Source: Dokdonella sp.
GTDB taxonomy: Bacteria > Pseudomonadota > Gammaproteobacteria > Xanthomonadales > Rhodanobacteraceae
NCBI GenBank assembly: GCA_030150315.1
Contig: JASLGB010000369.1
Coordinates: 1-5,845, forward strand
DNA length: 5,845 bases
Reading direction: 5' to 3'
The notes below the pieces were generated by a model. The model was not told where the DNA came from and did not search any database. It worked only from the letters and a program-made list of their open reading frames with translations. The translations under genes and the position numbers were made by a program. Shown one piece after another: positions 1-5,845 of the stretch. Within the stretch, counting starts at the first letter, position 1; each line of letters opens with the position of its first letter.

Positions 1-7
1 CTCAGGC

Positions 8-19
8 ATCAGCGCTGAT
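8..19. repeat. Perfect 12-bp palindrome ATCAGCGCTGAT over a stop codon
   Basis: The 12 bases read the same on both strands and include the TGA stop of the minus-strand gene (9-11). It could form a very short hairpin at the end of that transcript, but no T-run follows within the 7 bases left in the window, so I do not call a terminator. A chance palindrome is equally possible. Confidence 0.35.
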
Positions 20-575
20 CGAGCGCCGCCATCTCAACCGTGCGGATGTCGGCATGCCCGCCGGCATCCGTCCGGAACGTGCAGACGGCCGTCATGCGCA
101 GCATGGCGCTTGCTCGATTCTGTGCGTCCAGAGCCAGCACAACTTCGCTGAGTCCCTTTGCGTCGTGGGCGGCCTTGTTTCGTTCCGCCTCCGCGAGACG
201 CTGTGTGGCGGCGTCTTTCTCAAGGGACAGTGCGTATCGACGCTCCATGCTTCCCAAGAGAATCTTTGCATAGCCGGTGGGATTGTCCGGCACTTCGCCA
301 GCCTTTTCATGCGCCTGACTCACCTCTGCCAACTTGGCGCGCGCGGCGTCAACGTCAGCTTGCAGGCCATCGGAAATAACGGACCGCGCACCAAACGGCG
401 AAACACGAAAGCTCGCCAGCTGCGCGGTGGACGGCGCGACCAAGTGTTCCCAGGTGGCATCTACGCACGCTCGCTTGAGCTGCTGCGGCTCACTGAACCA
501 ATGCAGTGCGCCACCGGCGCCGGCAATACCAATCACAGCCACGGCACCAACGCCGATCCACGCCCACGCTTTCAT
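9..575 (-). CDS. Hypothetical single-pass membrane-anchored protein, possible phage moron
   Basis: I do not recognise this 188-residue protein. After Met-Lys it has a hydrophobic stretch (about residues 4-24, rich in Ala, Gly, Val and Ile) that looks like an uncleaved signal anchor or signal peptide, so the rest is probably periplasmic. Residues 43-57 hold a Pro-Ser-Thr-Ala-x-x-x-x-Phe element (P48, S49, T50, A51, F56). Residues 72-93 and 109-157 are charged, Ala-rich and probably helical or coiled coil. There are only two cysteines, C37 and C165, one at each end of the soluble part, which could form a disulfide. The start ATG (573-575) has an AGGGGA-type ribosome binding site 7 bases upstream; the stop is TGA at 9-11. 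It faces away from the tape measure gene and uses more codons ending in A or T (GTT, GGT, GCT, CGA), fitting a separately acquired accessory gene. The opposite-strand open frame at 54-617 is Arg/Cys-rich and less protein-like. That this gene is real is likely; its role (for example superinfection exclusion) is unknown. Confidence 0.72.
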   Translation of the reverse strand: MKAWAWIGVGAVAVIGIAGAGGALHWFSEPQQLKRACVDATWEHLVAPSTAQLASFRVSPFGARSVISDGLQADVDAARAKLAEVSQAHEKAGEVPDNPTGYAKILLGSMERRYALSLEKDAATQRLAEAERNKAAHDAKGLSEVVLALDAQNRASAMLRMTAVCTFRTDAGGHADIRTVEMAALDQR

Positions 576-582
576 TTTTCCG

Positions 583-588
583 TCCCCT
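583..588 (-). promoter_or_regulatory. Ribosome binding site of the minus-strand membrane protein gene
   Basis: On the minus strand the bases read AGGGGA, followed by a 7-base spacer (CGGAAAA) and the ATG at 575-573. This is a near-ideal Shine-Dalgarno arrangement. It supports both the reality of the minus-strand gene and the choice of start. Confidence 0.7.
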
Positions 589-608
589 GTGATGTTACCA
601 ATGTGCCC

Positions 609-612
609 GGAG
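609..612 (+). promoter_or_regulatory. Ribosome binding site of the tape measure gene
   Basis: GGAG lies 7 bases before the ATG at 620. The frame is closed just upstream by TGA at 590-592, and none of the codons between that stop and 620 is ATG, GTG or TTG, so 620 is the first possible start. No convincing -10/-35 promoter was found in the 44-base gap on either strand. The gene is probably transcribed from an upstream tail-operon promoter outside the window. Confidence 0.7.
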
Positions 613-619
613 TGTAGTT

Positions 620-3600
620 ATGGCTGAGCAGACCGTCACTCTGCGAATCACCGCCGATGGCAAGGCCGCAGTGATTGCGGTGGATCAGGTGTCGCGCGCC
701 ACCAAGGACATGGGCGAGACGGCATCCAAGGGCATGGAAGCCGCTGCGGCCAGCACCCGCAAATTCTCGGCAGACGCCATCAGCGCCAAGGGCGCGGTGC
801 TTGCATTGGTCGCGGCTGCCGGCGGCATGGGCGCACGCGGCATCGCCGCGCTGGCAGACTCGTGGTCGGACATGACCAGCCGCGTGCGCGTCAGCATCCG
901 CGCCAATGAGGATGCTGCCGACGTCATGGAGCGTCTTTCCAGCGTCGCGCGCGGCACGTATGCCAGCATCGAGTCCACTGTAGAGGGCTTCACGCGCAAC
1001 GCGGTTACGCTCAACGCGCTCGGCAAAACCACCGCGCAGCAACTCAACTACACCGAAGCCCTGAACAATGCCTTGGTCCTGTCTGGTGCGAAGGGCATGG
1101 AGTTCGAGTCTGTGCAAAACGCCATGAGCAAGGCCATGGCGACGGGCGCCCTGCGCGGCATCGAGCTGAACACCGTACTGACATCCGGCAGCCGTGTGGC
1201 GGAAGTGCTGGCGGCGGAACTCGGCACCGATGTACTCGGCCTGCGCGCGCTCGGCGAGGAAGGAAAGATCACCGGCGATGTGATCTTCAACGCGTTGACC
1301 AAGAACATGCAGGATCTGGCGCAGGCCGCCGGCGACATGCCGGCGACCATTGGCGATGCGTTCGGCCTGATCCGCAACGCGCTGCTGCAAACCGTCGGCG
1401 CGTTCGACAATCAGAACAAGATCAGCGAGCAGCTGGCCGGAGCACTCACGCTGGTTGCGGACAACATGGGCACGATCGTCGCGGCAGCCACTGCGGCCGC
1501 CGCCGTCGTTGGCACACGCTTTGTTGCCGGCATGCTGGCCGGCGCGGCAAGCATGCTGAAGGCGCAGCTGGTCGCGCGCGCTGTTGCGGTGGAGATGGGC
1601 ATTGCCTCGGCGGCCACGCTCGGCCTCGGCCGCTCTGCGCTGGCGCTGGCTGGCGGCCCCATCGGCGTGCTGGCCTTGGCTGTTGGCGGGCTGGTGATGG
1701 CATGGCAGGCGGTCACGCGCGCCGAGGAGGAGCGCCGCGAGCAGTTCGACGCCGGCATCAAGAAAATGGATGACGGCGCACAGGCCGCGCGCGACCTTGC
1801 CGCCGGCCTGCGCGAGCTCAGCCTGGTGCCGTTCAAGCCGTTGCCGGACTTCGCCGGCACGCTGAAGCAATACGCGGACAACACCGCGCTGATCGCGGAG
1901 CAGTCGGCCGTGCTTGCTGCCAAGCGTCTTGAGTTGGCCGCAGCAGAAGATCGCACCGCGAAAGCGCTGGCCCGCAATATCAGCCTGACTGACGAGCACC
2001 GCGCGCGGATGATGGCCACCATCCCTTCGTTGGCCACGCTGCGCAGCGAGATCGAACAACTGGAAGCCGGCACGCGCACGCTCGGCACAGAAACCGGCGT
2101 GCTCGGCGACGTGCTGAATACGGCACTGACGCCGGCAGCTGATGCCGCGTCGGCGGCACTTGATCGCCTGCTGCGCCAGCGCAGCGCCAGCGGCCTGATG
2201 GCGGCCGTGTCCGACGGCGTCGGCGCCGTGCTTTCGCAGATCCAGGCAGTGGGCACCAACATCACGCAATGGAACGCCGCGAACGCATCGTTGAACCAGT
2301 CGCTGGACGGCGTGAAGGCCAAGCTGGAAACGCACGGCAAGACCACCTCGCAAGTCATCGCCGCGCAGTACGAGGCGGTGAAGGCATCCGCACTGTGGAC
2401 GACGTACAGCGAAGACCAGCGCAAGAAGCTGGGCGACCTCGTCGAGCAGCGCATGCGCGAAGCCGACAGCATGGAAGCCAAGAAACAGGCCACGCGCGCG
2501 GCGGTGGACACCAACGCCGAATACGTCAAAAGCCTGCAAACCCAAGCCGCCGAATACGGCCTCGCCGGCACAGAGCTGGAACGCTACCGCCTAAGCACCA
2601 TGACGCTGACCGACGCGCAGCGCGCCAACGCACTGCAGGCGCTGGACGTGATCGACGCGCTGGCGCTTCAAGCCGAAGAAGCCGCCGCGGCGAAGAAGAT
2701 CATCGACGACCAAGCACGCGCGCTCGAAAACCTGCGCGGCATCGGTGCCGGCGTCGCCGACGAGCTCGCCGACCTGCGCGCACGTGCAGCCGGCGCCGAC
2801 AGCGCCCAACTCAAGTTCAATGCGACTTTGAGGCAGGCAAAAGCCGCGCTTGAAGCCGCTGGCGGCGCGGCCAATCCGGAAGCGCTGGAGGCGTACCGGC
2901 AGACGCTCGACGCCGCGGCCGAGTCGATGGAGCGCTCGCGCGAGATCGGGCGCGACCTCGGCCAGATCCTGGAAGACTTCGCGCAGCCGACCGAGCTTCA
3001 GGCGCTCACGGCGGAGATTGACCGCGTCGGCGAGGCGCTGGCCAATGCCACCGATCCGGCGCAAGTCGCCGCGCTGCAGCGCGCCATGACCGGCCTGAAA
3101 ACAACAATGGGCGTGCAGATGCTCGGCGCGGCGAAGGAAAGCCTGCGCGGCATCCAGTCGCTGACGAAAGAAGGCAGCAAGTCGTTCCGCGTGCTGCAAG
3201 TGATGATCGACGCGACCACGGTTGCCGAGGCTGTGCTCGCTGTCGTCCACCAGGCCACGATGGGCGACGTGTGGACCGCGATCCCGCGCATGGCCGCGAT
3301 GATCGCCGCAATCGGTTCGCTCGGCGTCAGCGTCGGCAGCCTGGGCGGCGGCGGCGGGCCGTCGGCATCGTCTGCCGAGGTGCGCCAGCAGAACCAGGGC
3401 ACCGGCAGCGTGCTCGGCGACGCAGCGGCGAAGTCGGAGTCGATCCTCAAGGCGACGGAAATCACAGCCCACGCGACGGAACAGCTGGTCGGGATCAACC
3501 GGGGCATGCTCAACGCGCTGCAGGCCATGCAGCGCGCGCTCGGCGCAGCGGGCGGCCAGCTGGCGCGTGGCGCCGGCAGCGTGGACTTCCCCGGCGCGAC

Positions 3601-5845
3601 GGGCGGCAGCCTTGTGCTCGGGTTGTTCGGCTCGTCCAAGACGGTGGTCGACCAGGGCATCGTGATCGCCGGCGGCACGCTACAAGCGATGCTCGACAAC
3701 ATCGTCGTCGGCGCCTACCAGACGATCAAGGACAACGGCGGCTTGTTCGGCGGCACGTCGTACCGCGACTCGACCGTTGATGTTTCTGCCGACTTCCAGC
3801 GCCAATTCCAGCTGGTCATCGGCAGCATCATCGACACCGTCCGCGAAGGCGCGCTGGCGCTCGGTCTGTTGCCCGCTGACATCGAGGCCGCACTGGCCGC
3901 GTATCGCGTTGAAGAAATCCGCATCAGCCTGAAAGACCTCAGCGCGGAAGACCAGCAGAAGGAGCTGGAGGCCGTTTTCAGCAGCCTGTTCGACGGCCTC
4001 GCTGGCAGCGTCGTGCCGTGGATCGAGCAATTCCAGCAAGTGGGCGAGGGCTTGGGCGAGACGCTGGTGCGCGTCGCCACGGAAGTGCAAGTCACGCGCG
4101 AAGCCGTGCGCCAGCTTGGCCTCGCGTTTGAGGAAACCGACCCCCAGCGCGTCGCACAAATCAGCGATGCGCTGATCCAGGCCGCTGGCGGCATCGACGC
4201 GTTCATCAGCGGCATGCAGACTTTCGTCAACAACTTCGCGCCGGAATCGCACCGCCTCGAAGTGGCTTCAACGGCGCTGACCAGCGCGTTTGAACAAGTC
4301 GGTTTGTCCGTGCCCGGCACCCGCGAGGAAATGTGGGCGCTGATGCAGTCGCTCGATGCGACGACCGAGTCGGGCCGCGAGCAGATCGCCACGCTGCTGC
4401 GCCTGGCGGACGTGTCCGCGCAGTACTACAGCGCGCAAGAAAAGCAGCTCAGCGAAGCCACGAAGCTGCTCGACAGCATGGGCCTGACGACGGACGGCCT
4501 CAGCGATTTCGGCCGCGCCATCGTCGACATCAAGGCCAAGGAACTCGGCGCCGTCGACGCCGCGAACACGCTCGCGAAAGCGCGCGGCATGGAAGGCGCG
4601 AGCGCAGCACAGCTCGCGGCCATCCATGCGTGGACGGCGCAGCAGATCGCCGCCGCCATCCGCAAGCTGCAGACCGAAACCCGAGACTTGATCGCCAAGC
4701 TGTACGGCGGCGTGCCGGGATCGCTCGACGCGATCAACGAGCGCATCGCCGAGCTCGAACGCGCCAGCGGCGGCGTTGCGGCCGGCATCGATCGCATCGC
4801 GGATGCGGGTGCGAATCTGTTCGACGCATGGATGCGCGGCGCGCAAAGCGTGCAGGATTATCTCGATTCGATGTTGGTCGGTGACCTCAGCGCATTGACG
4901 CCAGAGCAGCAGATCGACGAAGCGCGCCGGCAGTTGCTCGAAGCGCAAGCCGCAGCATCGGCGGGCGACACAGAAGCTCTTGCGCGCTTGCCCCAGCTTG
5001 CCGATTTGTTTCTCCGTTTGCAGCGTGATGCGTTGGCCAGCGGGGCCGACTACAACGCCGAGTTCGATTGGGTCCGGCAGCTCTTGGGCAGCGTTGTCGG
5101 CATGGAAAACCCGTACACCGCGCCGGGTGGCGCGGCCAACGACAACAACTACACGGTCACGCCGAGCGCGGAGCTGCAAGCGCTATACGAAGCCCGCGAC
5201 GCTGCGCTCGCAGAGCAGTACGTCGAACAACGGCGCGCGCTCGCAGAGCAGCTGACGCAGCACCTGGCCGACCTCGCGACCGCGCTGAATGTGCCGATCT
5301 TCGAGCTGATCGAAGCCCAAGGCGTCAACCTGCGCGAGTTGGCGACCGACCTCGGCATCGACTTGCAAAACCTCACCGCGTCGTCGATCGAAGTGCTCGG
5401 CGCGATGGCGACCACGCTCGGCGTCAGCATGACTGCGCTCACGTCCGAACTCGGCATCGAGCTGACCGACCTCGGCGCCGGCATCACGGAACTGACCCAG
5501 CGCGTCGGCATCGACTTGTCTGCGCTCACCGTCAGCAGCACGCAATCGCTCGCCGCGCTGGCGTCGTCGCTCGGCATGAACCTCGCCGAGCTGTCGACGG
5601 CGGTCGGCATCGATCTCGGCAAGCTCACGGACAAGCAGAGCCTGCTCAATGAGTCGCTCGCCGCGACGATCGACACGCTGCCGGCGGCGCAGCGCGATCA
5701 ACTGAAACCGCTGCTCGAAGCGATCAGCGCAGCAACGACCGAAGCCGACGCCAACGTGGCCATCGGCACGCTCGAAGAAGCGGTGAAAGGCCTGTCGCCG
5801 GATCTGCAAACGCTGCTCGCGCCGTACTTGCAGAACGTGATTCCG
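620..5845 (+). CDS. Phage tail tape measure protein, 5' part (1742 codons, runs off the window)
   Basis: The tape measure protein is the elongated ruler inside the tail tube of long-tailed phages; it fixes tail length and takes part in DNA delivery. Residues about 84-230 match the conserved tape-measure N-terminal domain, including the signature segments ALRGIELNTVL and LGEEGKITGDVIFNAL. Residues 284-363 are hydrophobic and contain the GGPIG turn common in these proteins. Residues about 390-850 are mostly charged, Ala-rich helix, with the recurring EYGLAGTELERYRL-type segment at 645-658. A hydrophobic stretch (856-905) leads into a Gly5 linker (909-913), then GTGSVLGD (927-934), FGSSKTVVDQG (1003-1013) and VPGTREEMWAL (from 1231), all typical of the second half of large tape measure proteins as I recall them. 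Residues 1556-1683 are 11-residue repeats. I see no lysozyme or peptidase domain in this part. No frameshift or stop interrupts the frame. The family call is very secure; the C-terminus and full length lie outside the window. Confidence 0.95.
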   Translation, partial: MAEQTVTLRITADGKAAVIAVDQVSRATKDMGETASKGMEAAAASTRKFSADAISAKGAVLALVAAAGGMGARGIAALADSWSDMTSRVRVSIRANEDAADVMERLSSVARGTYASIESTVEGFTRNAVTLNALGKTTAQQLNYTEALNNALVLSGAKGMEFESVQNAMSKAMATGALRGIELNTVLTSGSRVAEVLAAELGTDVLGLRALGEEGKITGDVIFNALTKNMQDLAQAAGDMPATIGDAFGLIRNALLQTVGAFDNQNKISEQLAGALTLVADNMGTIVAAATAAAAVVGTRFVAGMLAGAASMLKAQLVARAVAVEMGIASAATLGLGRSALALAGGPIGVLALAVGGLVMAWQAVTRAEEERREQFDAGIKKMDDGAQAARDLAAGLRELSLVPFKPLPDFAGTLKQYADNTALIAEQSAVLAAKRLELAAAEDRTAKALARNISLTDEHRARMMATIPSLATLRSEIEQLEAGTRTLGTETGVLGDVLNTALTPAADAASAALDRLLRQRSASGLMAAVSDGVGAVLSQIQAVGTNITQWNAANASLNQSLDGVKAKLETHGKTTSQVIAAQYEAVKASALWTTYSEDQRKKLGDLVEQRMREADSMEAKKQATRAAVDTNAEYVKSLQTQAAEYGLAGTELERYRLSTMTLTDAQRANALQALDVIDALALQAEEAAAAKKIIDDQARALENLRGIGAGVADELADLRARAAGADSAQLKFNATLRQAKAALEAAGGAANPEALEAYRQTLDAAAESMERSREIGRDLGQILEDFAQPTELQALTAEIDRVGEALANATDPAQVAALQRAMTGLKTTMGVQMLGAAKESLRGIQSLTKEGSKSFRVLQVMIDATTVAEAVLAVVHQATMGDVWTAIPRMAAMIAAIGSLGVSVGSLGGGGGPSASSAEVRQQNQGTGSVLGDAAAKSESILKATEITAHATEQLVGINRGMLNALQAMQRALGAAGGQLARGAGSVDFPGATGGSLVLGLFGSSKTVVDQGIVIAGGTLQAMLDNIVVGAYQTIKDNGGLFGGTSYRDSTVDVSADFQRQFQLVIGSIIDTVREGALALGLLPADIEAALAAYRVEEIRISLKDLSAEDQQKELEAVFSSLFDGLAGSVVPWIEQFQQVGEGLGETLVRVATEVQVTREAVRQLGLAFEETDPQRVAQISDALIQAAGGIDAFISGMQTFVNNFAPESHRLEVASTALTSAFEQVGLSVPGTREEMWALMQSLDATTESGREQIATLLRLADVSAQYYSAQEKQLSEATKLLDSMGLTTDGLSDFGRAIVDIKAKELGAVDAANTLAKARGMEGASAAQLAAIHAWTAQQIAAAIRKLQTETRDLIAKLYGGVPGSLDAINERIAELERASGGVAAGIDRIADAGANLFDAWMRGAQSVQDYLDSMLVGDLSALTPEQQIDEARRQLLEAQAAASAGDTEALARLPQLADLFLRLQRDALASGADYNAEFDWVRQLLGSVVGMENPYTAPGGAANDNNYTVTPSAELQALYEARDAALAEQYVEQRRALAEQLTQHLADLATALNVPIFELIEAQGVNLRELATDLGIDLQNLTASSIEVLGAMATTLGVSMTALTSELGIELTDLGAGITELTQRVGIDLSALTVSSTQSLAALASSLGMNLAELSTAVGIDLGKLTDKQSLLNESLAATIDTLPAAQRDQLKPLLEAISAATTEADANVAIGTLEEAVKGLSPDLQTLLAPYLQNVIP
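869..1309 (+). other. Tape measure N-terminal domain (residues 84-230)
   Basis: This segment gives the gene its identity. It shows the typical order of the family: a short helical region with a Gly-Lys-Thr-Thr turn (LGKTTAQQL), a central helix ending in LSGAKGMEFESV, the strongly conserved SKAMATGALRGIELN stretch, and the closing EEGKITGDVIFNAL helix. In the family this domain lies near the N-terminus, as here. Its precise role in tail assembly is not evident from the sequence. Confidence 0.9.
1469..1708 (+). other. Hydrophobic region of the tape measure protein (residues 284-363)
   Basis: Two hydrophobic Ala/Gly/Val/Leu-rich stretches, about residues 284-313 and 345-362, are separated by a mixed helix. 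The second begins with GGPIG and ends at a Trp (W362). Tape measure proteins commonly have such segments and they are thought to insert in or cross the host inner membrane during DNA injection. Whether these two actually span a membrane is inference. Confidence 0.65.
3179..3421 (+). other. Hydrophobic segment plus glycine linker between the two halves of the tape measure protein (residues 854-934)
   Basis: Residues 856-905 are low in charge and rich in Ala, Val, Ile and Met. They run into LGGGGGP (908-914), encoded by four GGC codons and one GGG, then a Ser/Gln-rich stretch and GTGSVLGD (927-934). The glycine run looks like a flexible hinge separating the helical first half from the second half. 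The repeated GGC codons are also a place where length could change by slippage in steps of one codon. Confidence 0.6.
5285..5668 (+). repeat. Block of eleven 11-residue repeats in the tape measure protein (residues 1556-1683)
   Basis: Consecutive units start at residues 1556, 1567, 1578, 1589, 1600, 1611, 1629, 1640, 1651, 1662 and 1673. The consensus is (L/V)-G-(I/V/M)-(D/N/E/S)-(L/M)-x-x-L-(T/S/A)-x-x, for example LGIDLQNLTAS, VGIDLSALTVS, LGMNLAELSTA. Leu or Met stands at position 5 and position 8 in nearly all units. Unit 6 is 18 residues long (11 plus 7). At DNA level TCGGCATCGACTTG occurs exactly at 5352-5365 and 5505-5518, 153 bases (51 codons) apart, pointing to duplication. An 11-residue period fits a long helix or hendecad coiled coil. 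The block is complete at its start; it fades in the last unit. Confidence 0.8.

Noticed and set aside
592..597. Minus-strand TAACAT as a -10 promoter element for the membrane-protein gene.
   Set aside because: There is no acceptable -35 element 16-18 bases upstream, and transcription would start inside the ribosome binding site.
54..617. Plus-strand open frame of 187 codons ending 2 bases before the tape measure start, a tempting candidate for the tail gene expected there.
   Set aside because: The product is Arg/Cys/His-rich, lacks any chaperone-like or other domain and has no convincing ribosome binding site. The minus-strand frame over the same bases has a signal anchor, balanced composition and a good ribosome binding site.
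572..2545. Long minus-strand open frame (657 codons) whose stop overlaps the start of the membrane-protein gene as ATGA.
   Set aside because: The overlap looks like translational coupling, but the predicted protein is Arg/His/Gln/Ala-rich with scattered Cys and no recognisable domain. It lies opposite the tape measure N-terminal domain, whose identity is clear. Long antisense frames are expected in GC-rich genes with strong third-position bias.
1411..2571. Minus-strand open frame of 386 codons, Ser/Ala/Arg-rich.
   Set aside because: It is antisense to the tape measure gene, has low-complexity composition with no domain, and is explained by codon bias on the other strand.
2591..5809. Further minus-strand open frames of about 170-300 codons opposite the tape measure gene (for example 2591-3472, 4268-5179, 5183-5809).
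   Set aside because: They overlap one another and the tape measure gene, and have the Arg/His/Ala/Ser-biased composition of shadow frames. The repetitive look of the one at 5183-5809 mirrors the real repeats on the plus strand.
1..5845. CRISPR arrays, tRNA genes, insertion-sequence ends, toxin-antitoxin or retron-like structures.
   Set aside because: I saw no direct repeats with spacers, no cloverleaf-like segment and no terminal inverted repeats; nearly all bases are accounted for by the two coding regions.

Overview
The window is GC-rich DNA with strong G/C bias at third codon positions. It most likely comes from the tail-morphogenesis region of a tailed phage or prophage of a proteobacterial host. 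The host cannot be named from the sequence, and the phage assignment rests on the large gene described next.

Layout. Bases 9-575 (minus strand) encode a 188-residue protein with one N-terminal membrane anchor, which I do not recognise. A 44-base gap (576-619) follows and contains the ribosome binding sites of two head-to-head genes. From 620 to the end of the window (plus strand) runs a single uninterrupted reading frame of 1742 codons with no stop: the 5' part of a very long tail tape measure gene. It carries the conserved tape-measure N-terminal domain, a hydrophobic Gly/Ala-rich region, long helical stretches, a glycine linker, conserved segments of the second half, and a block of 11-residue repeats close to the window edge. 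There is no gene-free stretch longer than 44 bases.

How the genes relate. The tape measure protein fills the tail tube, sets tail length and helps DNA cross the host envelope. The inverted small gene sits directly before it, where many long-tailed phages have the tail assembly chaperone. Its orientation, its somewhat more A/T-tolerant codon use and its membrane anchor suggest a separately expressed accessory gene (a 'moron'), but no function can be assigned. Apart from this inverted gene and the repeat block, the window looks like ordinary phage tail DNA; I see no evidence for a new defence, mobile or RNA-based system.
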